From: Alphaproteobacteria bacterium
GTDB taxonomy: Bacteria > Pseudomonadota > Alphaproteobacteria > Caulobacterales > Maricaulaceae
NCBI GenBank assembly: GCA_016124665.1
Contig: WGNH01000003.1
Location: forward strand, 62,001-126,000
Direction of reading: 5' to 3'
Length of the DNA stretch: 64,000 nt
How positions within the stretch are numbered: the first letter of the stretch is position 1; every line of letters starts with the position of its first letter. The position numbers and the translations under genes were made by a program. This document shows positions 18,239-29,261 of this stretch, in pieces. The notes under the pieces were generated by a model. The model did no database searches, was not told the origin of the DNA, and saw only the letters and a list, made by a program, of their open reading frames with translations.

Positions 18239-18601
18239 CTATAGCTCTTCCGCCGCCACCGCCCGCTCATGCCCGGCATCGCCCGTATTCACCACGCCCT
18301 TGCGCTCGATCATCATGATCTCGGCATAGGGCAAGGCGACGGGCTTGTGACGGAGGCCGGCGGGGACGACATATATTTCGCCCTCGTCCAGTGTGACCGC
18401 ATCGCGGCCTTCGAGCTCCAGCTTCAGCCGGCCTCTGGTGACGAGGAAGAATTCGTCCTCTTCGTCGTGTTGGTGCCAGACGAATTCGCCTTCGACCTTG
18501 GCGATCTTGACGTCGTAATTGTCCAGACCGGCGATGATTTTCGGCGACCAGCGTTCGTTGAACAGGGTGTGCTTGTCTGCGATGGAGACTTTGGTTTTCA
18601 T
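18239..18601 (-). CDS. Cupin-domain protein
   Basis: Single cupin barrel of 120 residues. Motif 1 is HQHDEEDEFFLVTRGRL (metal ligands His43, His45, Glu49 or Glu50) and motif 2 is GEIYVVPAGLRHKP (His83), so the full His/His/Glu/His metal site is present. Such small cupins can be sugar isomerases, dioxygenases or sensors; substrate unknown. It is downstream of pdhC on the same strand but separated by a 137-base repeat-filled gap, so co-transcription is uncertain. Confidence 0.85.
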   Translation of the reverse strand: MKTKVSIADKHTLFNERWSPKIIAGLDNYDVKIAKVEGEFVWHQHDEEDEFFLVTRGRLKLELEGRDAVTLDEGEIYVVPAGLRHKPVALPYAEIMMIERKGVVNTGDAGHERAVAAEEL

Positions 18602-18632
18602 GATGAATTTTGTTCCTCGTCACAAACCGGGG

Positions 18633-18653
18633 TGCCCGGGCCTGACCCGGGCA
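18633..18653. repeat. Palindromic repeat upstream of cupin gene
   Basis: Hairpin tgcccggg-cctga-cccgggca within the gap between pdhC and the cupin gene. The CCTGACCCGGGCATCC form is typical of dispersed alphaproteobacterial REP elements. Confidence 0.65.
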
Positions 18654-18672
18654 TCCATCAATTTCATTAAAG

Positions 18673-18729
18673 ATGGACCCTCGGGTCCCCCGATCGTGGT
18701 CGAGGGCAGGCGAGCCCGAGGGACCCGGG
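18673..18729. repeat. Long inverted repeat, REP-like
   Basis: Outer arms ggaccctcgggt (from 18675) and cccgagggaccc (18715-18726) enclose a second pair around gatcgtggtcgagggc. This GGACCCTCGGGTC type element is a dispersed intergenic palindrome in this bacterial group. Lying 10 bases after the pdhC stop, it could also mark the mRNA 3' end. Confidence 0.65.
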
Positions 18730-18738
18730 TGAAACGGG

Positions 18739-20106
18739 CTAAATCAGCATCGTCATCGGGTCTTCGATGAAGCCCTTGAAGGCCGCGATCCATTTGGCAC
18801 CGGTCGCGCCGTCCACGACACGGTGATCGCAGGTCAGCGTGACCGTCATCACGGTCGCCTTGGCCAGCGCGCCATCCTTGACCACCGGGCGTTCCTCGCC
18901 CGCGCCGATGGACAGGATCATGCCCTGTGGCGGGTTGAGGATGGAGGCAAAGGACTTGATCCCCATCATGCCGAGATTGGAGAGGCTGAACGTGCCGCCC
19001 TGGAATTCCTCGGGCTTCAGCTTGCGCTCGCGCGCCCGGGCGGCGAGATCCTTCATCTCGGACGAGATTTGCGCGAGGCCCTTGGCGTCCGCATCCTTGA
19101 TGATCGGTGTGATCAGCCCGCCCTCGATGGCCACGGCCACCGAGACGTCGGCATGTTTGTGGCGGGCAATGCGGCCATCCTCAATCCAGCTGGCATTGGC
19201 TTCCGGCACGCGTTTCAGCGCGAGACCCGAGGCCTTGATCAATATGTCATTGACCGAGACTTTCACGCCGTCCGGCGCTTTGTCATTCACTTGCTTGCGG
19301 AAGGACAGCAGCGCATCGAGTTCGCAATCAACGGTCAGCGGGAAGTGCGGGACATCGCGGAAGCTGTCGGTCAGACGTTTGGCCGAAATCTTCGTGACAT
19401 TGTCGGCTTTCTCGATCTCGTAGCGATCGGCGGAAATACCGAAGCGGGCGAGCGGATCGTCCTGGCTGATCTCCCTGGGTGCTTCGGCAGAAGCTGCCTT
19501 GGGGGCCTCGGACTTCGCCGGAGCTGCCTTACCGTCAAAGTTTTCGATGTCGCGCTTGACGATACGGCCATTCGGGCCGGAGCCGTCGACGTCCTTGAGA
19601 TCAATCCCGGCCTGTTCAGCCATGCGCTTGGCCAGCGGGGAGGCCTTGATGCGATCCCCCCCTCCGCTCGCTTCGCGACCACCTCCCCCGTGTACGGGGG
19701 AGGAAACCTGTCCGGCGCTTTCATTTCCTCCCCCGCTTGCGGGGGAGGTGTCTGAGGACTTGTCCGAAGACGGAGGGGGGGAATCCTCCTTGTTCTTTTC
19801 CTTGTCAGACGACACATCCGGGCCGCCTTCCGGCGAATAGTCCTTGAGGGCGCTCTTGTCCTCGCCCTCTTCCAGAAGCAGCGCGATGACGGCATTGACC
19901 TTCACGCCGTCCGAGCCTTCGTCCACGAGGATCTTTCCGACCACGCCTTCATCCACGGCCTCGACTTCCATCGTCGCCTTGTCGGTCTCGATTTCCGCCA
20001 GCAGGTCGCCGGAACTGACCGTATCGCCCTCTTTCACCAGCCATTTCGACAGCGTGCCCTCTTCCATGGTGGGCGACAGGGCGGGCATGAGGATTTCAAT
20101 CGGCAT
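18739..20106 (-). CDS. pdhC: Pyruvate dehydrogenase E2, dihydrolipoyllysine acetyltransferase
   Basis: Core subunit of the PDH complex; it transfers acetyl from lipoamide to CoA. N-terminal lipoyl domain with lipoylated Lys43 ([13 protein letters not shown]), peripheral-subunit-binding domain ([14 protein letters not shown]), and a C-terminal catalytic domain with DHRVVDG. The linker between the first two domains is Ser/Gly/Pro-rich and is encoded partly by a palindromic repeat element (19655-19782). The ATG at 20106 has GAGAGGA upstream; the longer reading is not real. 455 residues. Last of the PDH run, directly after a small secreted-protein gene. Confidence 0.96.
   Translation of the reverse strand: MPIEILMPALSPTMEEGTLSKWLVKEGDTVSSGDLLAEIETDKATMEVEAVDEGVVGKILVDEGSDGVKVNAVIALLLEEGEDKSALKDYSPEGGPDVSSDKEKNKEDSPPPSSDKSSDTSPASGGGNESAGQVSSPVHGGGGREASGGGDRIKASPLAKRMAEQAGIDLKDVDGSGPNGRIVKRDIENFDGKAAPAKSEAPKAASAEAPREISQDDPLARFGISADRYEIEKADNVTKISAKRLTDSFRDVPHFPLTVDCELDALLSFRKQVNDKAPDGVKVSVNDILIKASGLALKRVPEANASWIEDGRIARHKHADVSVAVAIEGGLITPIIKDADAKGLAQISSEMKDLAARARERKLKPEEFQGGTFSLSNLGMMGIKSFASILNPPQGMILSIGAGEERPVVKDGALAKATVMTVTLTCDHRVVDGATGAKWIAAFKGFIEDPMTMLI
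19655..19782. repeat. Palindromic repeat element inserted in the pdhC coding sequence
   Basis: Outer 12-base inverted repeat tccccccctccg (19655-19666) / cggaggggggga (19771-19782) encloses two hairpins: cctcccccg-tgta-cgggggagg (19682-19703) and cctcccccg-cttg-cgggggagg (19727-19748). The architecture is that of a mobile palindromic element normally found between genes. Here it stays in frame and encodes the interdomain linker of E2. Confidence 0.8.
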
Positions 20107-20107
20107 T

Positions 20108-20422
20108 TTAATTCCTCTCGGCGATGACGGGGGCAAGGTCGATCCGGGCCTGCGTGGTTTCATCTGCGCCCTGATCGCCCAACACCCGGTAAATAACGAG
20201 GCAGGCTTCAAGGCCGGCATACTGGTCGATATCGCCGGCCATGATTTTTGCGGTGCAATGGGCGCGCGCCGCGGCTGGCTGTCCGGCCCAACCCTCAGCC
20301 AGACGGGCATGAGCGCCAGCTTCGCGGGTCAGGCAGGCCTGATCGTTCGCGCAGGCTGACGCACTGTCGAGCGCCGGCAGGGCCGGCGACAGGGCCTGGG
20401 ACAGAAGGAAAGCGGCGATCAT
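20108..20422 (-). CDS. Small secreted cysteine-containing protein, unknown function
   Basis: 104 residues, not recognised. Short hydrophobic N-terminus (residues 1-17) consistent with a signal peptide, then Cys24, Cys30, Cys56 and Cys74, which could pair as two disulfides in the periplasm. Its start overlaps the GFA-family gene by 4 bases and its stop is 1 base before the pdhC ATG, so it is translated as part of the PDH operon. The tight coupling is the main evidence that it is a real gene. Confidence 0.65.
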   Translation of the reverse strand: MIAAFLLSQALSPALPALDSASACANDQACLTREAGAHARLAEGWAGQPAAARAHCTAKIMAGDIDQYAGLEACLVIYRVLGDQGADETTQARIDLAPVIAERN

Positions 20423-20817
20423 GCGCCCATCTCCGGATTGATTTCGTTCACATTCTTTTCCCAGTTCGCGCCGTCAAAATCGACAATACGGCCGGAAAGG
20501 CCCTGATCACTGTCGAAACAGCGCAGATTGACCGAGACCTTGCCCGGATGCGACCGTGGATAATACCAGCTTTTGACGCCACACGTCTTGCAGAAGAGGT
20601 GTTTGGCCGTGTGGGTGTTGAACAGGTATTCGCTCTGGGCGTCCTCACCTTTTTCAAGGTGAAAATTTTCGGGCTCGACGATGACATGGATGAAGCCCGT
20701 CATGGCGCAGTTCGTGCAATTGCACGACAGGGCGACCACCTGATCCGGCAGATCGGCCGTGAAGCGCACCGCGCCGCAATGGCAGCCACCGCTGCGGGGT
20801 TTGACGGGAGCGCTCAT
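20419..20817 (-). CDS. GFA/CENP-V-domain zinc protein
   Basis: 132 residues with the Mis12/CENP-V/GFA fold. Zinc-binding cysteines are visible as GGCHCGAVRF, SCNCTNC and FCKTCGVKSWYY. The family is named after a glutathione-dependent formaldehyde-activating enzyme, but most members have no proven activity. The ATG at 20817 shares one base with the pdhB stop (TGATG); the five-residue longer form would lie inside pdhB. Nested between pdhB and pdhC. Confidence 0.85.
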   Translation of the reverse strand: MSAPVKPRSGGCHCGAVRFTADLPDQVVALSCNCTNCAMTGFIHVIVEPENFHLEKGEDAQSEYLFNTHTAKHLFCKTCGVKSWYYPRSHPGKVSVNLRCFDSDQGLSGRIVDFDGANWEKNVNEINPEMGA

Positions 20818-22247
20818 CAGTCCACGTAACACACTTGTTTCGCCGCTTTCACGACGTCGTCCTTGCCCGGCAGGGACAGCTTTTCGAGATTGCCGGCGTA
20901 AGGGAGCGGCACGTCTTTCTGGAAGACGCGGGCGGGCGGCGCATCAAGATAATCGAAGGCCTCGGCCACAACGCGGGCGGCGATTTCCGCACCGACGCCA
21001 TGCTGGCCCCAGCCCTCTTCCGCACAGACAATGCGGTTGGTCTTCTTGACGCTCTCGATGACGGTCTCGGTATCGAGCGGGCGCAGGGTGCGCAGATCGA
21101 TGACTTCCGCCTCTATCCCCTCACCCGCCAGTTCCTCGGCGGCCTGCAAGGCAAAACCGACCATGCGGGAATGCGCCACGATGGTCACGTCCGAGCCTTC
21201 ACGGCGGATTTTCGCCTTGCCGATGGGCAGGACCCAGTCTTCCATGTCCGGCACATCGAAGGTCTCGCCATACATCAGCTCGTGTTCAAGGAAGACGACA
21301 GGGTTCGGATCGCGGATCGCGGCTTTCAGCAGGCCCTTGGCATCGGCGGCGTCATAGGGCGCGATGACTTTCAGGCCCGGCACCTGGGCATACCAGGCGG
21401 AATAGTCCTGGCTGTGCTGGGCGCCGACACGGGAGGCCGCGCCATTGGGGCCGCGGAACACCATCGGACAGCCCATCTGACCGCCGGACATGTAGAGCGT
21501 CTTGGCGGCGGAATTGATGATATGGTCAATCGCCTGCATGGCGAAGTTGAAGGTCATGAATTCGACAATGGGCTTCAGTCCGCCAAAGGCTGCGCCGACG
21601 CCCAGACCGGCAAAACCGTGCTCTGTGATCGGCGTGTCAACGACACGTTTCGAGCCGAATTCCTGCAACAGATTGCGCGTGACCTTGTAGGCACCCTGGT
21701 ATTCGGCAACCTCCTCGCCCATCACGAAGATGGTGTCGTCGCGGCGCATTTCCTCCGCCATGGCATCGCGCAGGGCATCGCGGACCGTGGTCGGCACCAT
21801 ATCGGTGCCGTCCGGGATTTCGGGGTCGGAGGCGGCGGGTTTTATGTGCCGGACAGGTTCGGGCTTTTTCTCTTTTGCATCGTCCTTGCCGGACTCTGTT
21901 TTTTCTTCCGGCGCGTCTGATTCTTCATCCGCGTCAGAGTCAGAACCGGAGTCGTCACCGGCCGGGCCGTCCGGAGAATAATTCTCCAGAGCGTTCTCAT
22001 CCTCGCCCTCTTCCAGCAGAAGCGCGATGGGCTGATTGACCTTCACGCCTTCCGTGCCTTCCGCCACTAGCAGCTTGCCGACCGTACCTTCTTCGACAGC
22101 CTCGACTTCCATCGTCGCCTTGTCGGTCTCGATCTCGGCAATGACATCGCCGGACGAGACGGTATCGCCTTCCTTGACCAGCCATTTGGCCAGATTGCCC
22201 TCCTCCATGGTGGGAGACAGGGCGGGCATCAGGACTTCAATCGGCAT
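20817..22247 (-). CDS. pdhB: Pyruvate dehydrogenase E1 beta with N-terminal lipoyl domain
   Basis: Beta subunit of the thiamine-diphosphate-dependent E1 that decarboxylates pyruvate. A lipoyl domain occupies residues 1-80 (Lys43 in [13 protein letters not shown]), followed by an acidic Asp/Glu/Ser linker and the transketolase-type domains ([50 protein letters not shown]). The added lipoyl domain is usual in alphaproteobacterial PDH. 476 residues. One-base overlaps join it to the MAPEG gene upstream and the GFA gene downstream. Confidence 0.97.
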   Translation of the reverse strand: MPIEVLMPALSPTMEEGNLAKWLVKEGDTVSSGDVIAEIETDKATMEVEAVEEGTVGKLLVAEGTEGVKVNQPIALLLEEGEDENALENYSPDGPAGDDSGSDSDADEESDAPEEKTESGKDDAKEKKPEPVRHIKPAASDPEIPDGTDMVPTTVRDALRDAMAEEMRRDDTIFVMGEEVAEYQGAYKVTRNLLQEFGSKRVVDTPITEHGFAGLGVGAAFGGLKPIVEFMTFNFAMQAIDHIINSAAKTLYMSGGQMGCPMVFRGPNGAASRVGAQHSQDYSAWYAQVPGLKVIAPYDAADAKGLLKAAIRDPNPVVFLEHELMYGETFDVPDMEDWVLPIGKAKIRREGSDVTIVAHSRMVGFALQAAEELAGEGIEAEVIDLRTLRPLDTETVIESVKKTNRIVCAEEGWGQHGVGAEIAARVVAEAFDYLDAPPARVFQKDVPLPYAGNLEKLSLPGKDDVVKAAKQVCYVD

Positions 22248-22654
22248 CAGGAAGCTCCGGAAAAGGGCAGGACTTGCAGGAAGATCATGACAATGCCGGC
22301 AAGCCCCCCGGCCCAGGCCAGTGTGCGCAGCCAGGGAATGCCGAACCAGTAGAGCGGGGCGTAGACAATCCGCGCGGCCAGAAACAGGCCGGCACCGAGT
22401 TCGGTCATGCCACTCAGATTGTCCGTGGCATGGGCGACCAGCACGAGTGGCACGAACATCAACAGGGATTCCACCATGTTGGCATTGGCGCGGCGCGCCC
22501 GGCCCAGCATCACCCCTTTATCCGTCACACCATCGCGGCCGCCGGCCATGACAGCCGGCTTGTTTTCAATGTTGGACAGGAAGGCCTGCACCGCAATCAT
22601 CACGAAATAGAGTGCGATCGCGGATACGAGATAGGAGAGTTCCAGAGGCATCAT
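22247..22654 (-). CDS. MAPEG-family membrane protein
   Basis: 135 residues with four predicted membrane helices. The central [19 protein letters not shown] carries the Arg/Asn/Glu signature of MAPEG proteins (glutathione transferase and eicosanoid enzyme relatives). Bacterial members of this short type are poorly characterised. Start and stop each overlap the neighbouring genes by one base, so it belongs to the PDH transcript. Confidence 0.87.
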   Translation of the reverse strand: MMPLELSYLVSAIALYFVMIAVQAFLSNIENKPAVMAGGRDGVTDKGVMLGRARRANANMVESLLMFVPLVLVAHATDNLSGMTELGAGLFLAARIVYAPLYWFGIPWLRTLAWAGGLAGIVMIFLQVLPFSGAS

Positions 22655-23052
22655 CAGGCGATTTCCTTCTTGAAAGCCTGCGCGTGTTCGCTCATGCGCG
22701 TGGCAAATTCGATATAGGTGTTCATCGGACGGATCAGCACTTCGATGCGGGACATAAGCCCGTCTTCATTCAGCGTGATCTTGTCGATTCCGACGAGGGC
22801 TTTGCCGGCGACCGAGCCGGTGAATTCCAGGATAATCCCGTTTCCCTTCACCCATTCCTCGCGATAGGCAAAATCATCAATGGTATCGATGACGCCCTGC
22901 AGGATGTGGATGAGATAGGCCTTGTCTGCCGTCGGCTTCCACACCACTGGCGAATGCAATTCGCAGCCCTCGGCGATGATGGACGACAATAGCGCAGCAT
23001 CCTTGCTCAGGACGGCCTCATGCCATCGGGAGAGGAATTCAGCGGGGGTCAT
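22654..23052 (-). CDS. NTF2-like (SnoaL-type) fold protein
   Basis: 132 residues with the alpha+beta cone pattern of the NTF2-like superfamily: N-terminal helices (FLSRWHEAVLSKDAALLSSII), a HSPVVW strand, and the final strands KITLNEDGLMSRIEVLIRP. These proteins are small-molecule enzymes or binding proteins; no catalytic set can be assigned. It starts on the last base of the pdhA stop (TGATG) and ends on the MAPEG start. Confidence 0.8.
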   Translation of the reverse strand: MTPAEFLSRWHEAVLSKDAALLSSIIAEGCELHSPVVWKPTADKAYLIHILQGVIDTIDDFAYREEWVKGNGIILEFTGSVAGKALVGIDKITLNEDGLMSRIEVLIRPMNTYIEFATRMSEHAQAFKKEIA

Positions 23053-24086
23053 CAGCTCTCCACCAGCACATCGGTATAAAGCTCGGACGGGTCCGGCTCC
23101 GGGCTTTCCCTGGCGAAATCGGCCGAAGCATTAACGATGGCCTTCACCTCCTTGTCGATCTTCTTGAGATCGTCCTCGGTGGCAAATTTTTCCTTCAGGA
23201 TGCGCTCTTTCGCGCCCTCAATCGGGTCGTGGTGCGAACGGATATCGTCGACTTCCTCGCGCGTCCGGTATTTCGCCGGATCAGACATGGAGTGACCGCG
23301 ATAGCGATAGGTTTTCATTTCCAGAATGAAGGGGCCCTTGCCATCCATGCAATGCTTGCGCGCCTTCGCGGCGGCTGTGCGCACGGCGATGACGTCCATA
23401 CCGTCCACCTCCTCGCCCGGAATGCCGAAAGACGCGCCGCGCTTGTGGAGATGGGTCTCGGAGGACGACCGCTTGACGCTGGTCCCCATGGCATACTGGT
23501 TGTTCTCGATGATGTAGATCACAGGCAGATTCCAGAGCTTCGCCATATTGAAGCTTTCATAGACCTGGCCCTGATTGGCCGCCCCGTCGCCGAAATAGGT
23601 GGCGCAGACCTTGCCGTTATTCTTGTAGAGATCAGCGAAGGCGAGGCCGGTGCCGATGGAGACCTGAGCACCGACAATGCCGTGTCCGCCGAAGAATTGC
23701 TTTTCGCGGCTGAACATGTGCATGGAGCCGCCCTTGCCACGCGAATACCCGCCCTCGCGGCCAGTCAGCTCGGCCATCACGCCATTCGGGTCCATGCCAC
23801 AGGCCAGCATGTGGCCGTGATCGCGATATCCGGTGATGACCTGATCGCCCTCGTCCAACGCCGCCTGAACGCCGACCACGACGGCTTCCTGCCCGATATA
23901 GAGGTGGCAAAAACCGGCGATCAGCCCCATGCCATAGAGCTGGCCCGCCTTCTCCTCGAAACGGCGGATCATTACCATGTCGCGATAATAGGTCAGCAGG
24001 TCGTTCTTGGTGACCTTGGCAGCGGGCCCCTTGGCCCGTTTGGCAGCGGTATCCGTGGTCCGGTCAGCAGCTTTCTTTGCAGCCAT
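23052..24086 (-). CDS. pdhA: Pyruvate dehydrogenase E1 alpha
   Basis: Alpha subunit of E1, which binds thiamine diphosphate and decarboxylates pyruvate. ThDP motif GDGAANQGQVYESFNMA ... IENNQYAMGT is visible, plus the conserved YRYRGHSMSDP loop. N-terminal residues 1-25 are Ala/Lys-rich and probably disordered. 344 residues. First gene of the run pdhA, NTF2-like, MAPEG, pdhB, GFA, small secreted protein, pdhC; the promoter should lie in the 104-base gap to ftsB. Confidence 0.97.
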   Translation of the reverse strand: MAAKKAADRTTDTAAKRAKGPAAKVTKNDLLTYYRDMVMIRRFEEKAGQLYGMGLIAGFCHLYIGQEAVVVGVQAALDEGDQVITGYRDHGHMLACGMDPNGVMAELTGREGGYSRGKGGSMHMFSREKQFFGGHGIVGAQVSIGTGLAFADLYKNNGKVCATYFGDGAANQGQVYESFNMAKLWNLPVIYIIENNQYAMGTSVKRSSSETHLHKRGASFGIPGEEVDGMDVIAVRTAAAKARKHCMDGKGPFILEMKTYRYRGHSMSDPAKYRTREEVDDIRSHHDPIEGAKERILKEKFATEDDLKKIDKEVKAIVNASADFARESPEPDPSELYTDVLVES

Positions 24087-24137
24087 TCTTTCGTATGTGA
24101 ACTAAAGTCCACACTCCCTGATGTCTGGCCCGGCCAT

Positions 24138-24163
24138 AACAGGAAGTTGCCGTCTGCGGCAAG
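24138..24163 (-). terminator. Possible terminator after ftsB
   Basis: On the minus strand, stem ttgccg-caga-cggcaa is followed by cttcctgtt, about 30 bases past the ftsB stop. Short stem and imperfect T-run make it a weak candidate; it also lies in the pdhA promoter gap. Confidence 0.35.
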
Positions 24164-24190
24164 CTGCAATTTCGTGACTTCAACCCGCGT

Positions 24191-24496
24191 TCAACGCTCG
24201 CGGGGCGTCTCGATATCGACGACGAAATCCCGCGGATGAGCGATATTGAGCAAAGCGGTTGCGCGTTCCTCGACATAATCCAGGTCCAGACTGTCGGAGC
24301 GCAGGCGGGCAGCGCGGACTTCCAGAGCTTCACGCTCGCTGCGGGCTTCGGCCAGTTCGATCTCGGCCTCATTGATCTGGTTCTTGACCACGATCCAGTT
24401 GAGCACGCCTTGCTCGCCATTCAGCGCGTGATAGCCGAAATAGGCGATCATCGCTGCAAACAGCATGGATGGAAAAAGCCGTTTCAAGGATTGCAT
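24191..24496 (-). CDS. ftsB: FtsB/DivIC-type septum formation initiator
   Basis: Small bitopic division protein: a short N-terminus, one membrane helix (about residues 7-24), then a coiled coil (QINEAEIELAEARSEREALEVRAARLR) and a C-terminal ERATALLNIAHP segment typical of the family. It acts with FtsL and FtsQ in the divisome. I chose the ATG at 24496 (101 residues, with GGCGGGG upstream); an in-frame TTG at 24577 would add 27 polar residues. It lies between eno and pdhA as in other alphaproteobacteria. Confidence 0.87.
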   Translation of the reverse strand: MQSLKRLFPSMLFAAMIAYFGYHALNGEQGVLNWIVVKNQINEAEIELAEARSEREALEVRAARLRSDSLDLDYVEERATALLNIAHPRDFVVDIETPRER

Positions 24497-24608
24497 GCCA
24501 TGCCCCGCCTGGTTCACCACGTCTGAAACCGGCCCGGTTTGTCCGGGCTCGTCTTCTGAGGCGGCATTCAACGCCAACAGGGTGAATCAAGGGTTACAGC
24601 AAGCGAAA

Positions 24609-24707
24609 TTATTCGTCCTTGCGCCGGGAAATCGCGATTCCGCCCGACCCTCCGATCAGGATCAGCAGCACGAACATCCACCAGTGATCTGATATAAATT
24701 CCAACAT
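24609..24707 (-). CDS. 32-residue single-pass membrane protein
   Basis: Very short gene with strong support: GGAGGA lies 5 bases before the ATG. The product begins MLEFISDHWW, has one hydrophobic helix (about residues 11-26: FVLLILIGGSGGIAI) and ends with a basic/acidic SRRKDE. Longer in-frame readings start inside non-coding DNA and are not credible. It lies between eno and ftsB on the same strand. Not recognised; the neighbours make a role near division or the membrane thinkable but unproven. Confidence 0.7.
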   Translation of the reverse strand: MLEFISDHWWMFVLLILIGGSGGIAISRRKDE

Positions 24708-24786
24708 GAGCGTCCTCCGTCCCGCCTTTCTATCGCCCGGAGGGGAAAGCGGAACGGGGAATCGTGCGTCTGGCGTCCCGCCACAG

Positions 24787-26097
<1,311 letters not shown>

Positions 26098-26101
26098 TCA
26101 T

Positions 26102-26135
26102 AAAAGAGAAACGCGCGGGCGCAAGCCCACGCGTT
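26102..26135 (-). terminator. Rho-independent terminator after rpmF
   Basis: On the minus strand, an 11-base stem aacgcgtgggc / gcccgcgcgtt with loop ttgc is followed by tctctttt. It lies 30 bases past the rpmF stop and before the eno start. Confidence 0.8.
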
Positions 26136-26165
26136 CATCAAACTTCCAACAGGAACGGGAAAGAC

Positions 26166-26348
26166 CTAGTCTTCCTTCGGTTCCAGGACCTGCTTGCCGC
26201 GATACATGCCGGTCTTCAGGTCGATGTGGTGCGGACGGCGCAGCTCGCCGGAGTCCTTGTCTTCCACGTAGGACGGATTCGCCAGCTTGTGGTGGCTGCG
26301 GCGCATCCCGCGCTTGGACGGGGTGGTTTTTCTCTTGGGGACCGCCAT
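26166..26348 (-). CDS. rpmF: Ribosomal protein bL32
   Basis: 60 residues beginning [20 protein letters not shown], the standard bL32 N-terminus of the large ribosomal subunit. It lacks zinc-ligand cysteines, the zinc-free form. It stands alone with its own terminator. Confidence 0.98.
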   Translation of the reverse strand: MAVPKRKTTPSKRGMRRSHHKLANPSYVEDKDSGELRRPHHIDLKTGMYRGKQVLEPKED

Positions 26349-26466
26349 AGGTCTCTCCGGTCGTTAAGTGAACAGATGACGCAAGCCCATGCCTGCGAAG
26401 ACCGGCGCGTATACCCCCAGTCTTGCGAGAACGCAACCGCCTTGGGCGGATGGACTGAGGCTAATC

Positions 26467-27117
26467 CTAACGACGGCTCCCTGCACGGACATTGCCACCC
26501 GTGCTTGACCGGACACTCAGGCTTTCCGGCCGCGATATTGAACGAATAATTGCACCGGTGGAGGCGTTGGCGACCAACGCGTCCCGGGCGTCAATTGTCA
26601 CGTTCGCACCGGTTGAGGCGTTTGCACGAATGCTGGCGCATGCCAATTCCCGTCCGTCGAGATTCGCGCCGGTCGAGACATTGATTCGAGCTGTCTCACA
26701 GGTTCCGGAAAACTCCGCATCGGCACCGGTGGAGGCCCTTATGGCAATATCATCACTCTCAAGCGAGGTGATGTTTGCATCAATGCCCCGGGAAAAATCG
26801 AATGAGGCGACGTCCGGGCCGCTTACATAAACCGTTACATTCAGATGACGCCGACGGCCAAACCACCCCAAGGCACCGCGATCCTGCCGGATTTCCAACC
26901 TGTCTCCACTATGGTCAATTTCGATATCTGCAATGTCGTCCGCATCGCCTTCAAAGCGAAGACGGGCGACATCCGACGGTTCAAACCGGATATTGAAATT
27001 TCCGCCGGCATCCAGGTGACGGAAAGCGTCAATCGAGCGATCATTCGTGCCGGATTGCGCCACGGCCATTCCTGCCAGCCCGGCAGCAAGTAGCGCACAG
27101 ATTGCGTATTTCATCAT
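26467..27117 (-). CDS. Exported DUF2807-like repeat protein
   Basis: 217 residues with a signal peptide (residues 1-21, ending MAVAQ). The N-terminal half (DAGGNFNIRFEPSD ... RFEGDADDIADIEI) matches the DUF2807/GIN-head type of exported beta protein. The C-terminal half has repeated STGA/STGG turns (IRASTGADAEF, VSTGANLDG, ASTGANVTI), a beta-solenoid pattern related in style to the four solenoid genes at 9.9-15.6 kb. The first of two adjacent ATGs was chosen (GGGAG 6 bases upstream). Hairpins ccgcc-ttg-ggcgg and ttgcg-agaa-cgcaa lie between its stop and rpmF. Function unknown; envelope location likely. Confidence 0.82.
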   Translation of the reverse strand: MMKYAICALLAAGLAGMAVAQSGTNDRSIDAFRHLDAGGNFNIRFEPSDVARLRFEGDADDIADIEIDHSGDRLEIRQDRGALGWFGRRRHLNVTVYVSGPDVASFDFSRGIDANITSLESDDIAIRASTGADAEFSGTCETARINVSTGANLDGRELACASIRANASTGANVTIDARDALVANASTGAIIRSISRPESLSVRSSTGGNVRAGSRR

Positions 27118-27195
27118 GTTAATCTCCCGTCCTGACAAACATCGTCAGTTCAGGGATGCACCCAACAGTGCGAATGGATGCAACAGACGAAAAAA

Positions 27196-29228
<2,033 letters not shown>

Positions 29229-29261
29229 GGCAAAATCGCCGCCTTCTTCGGGACACCCCGT

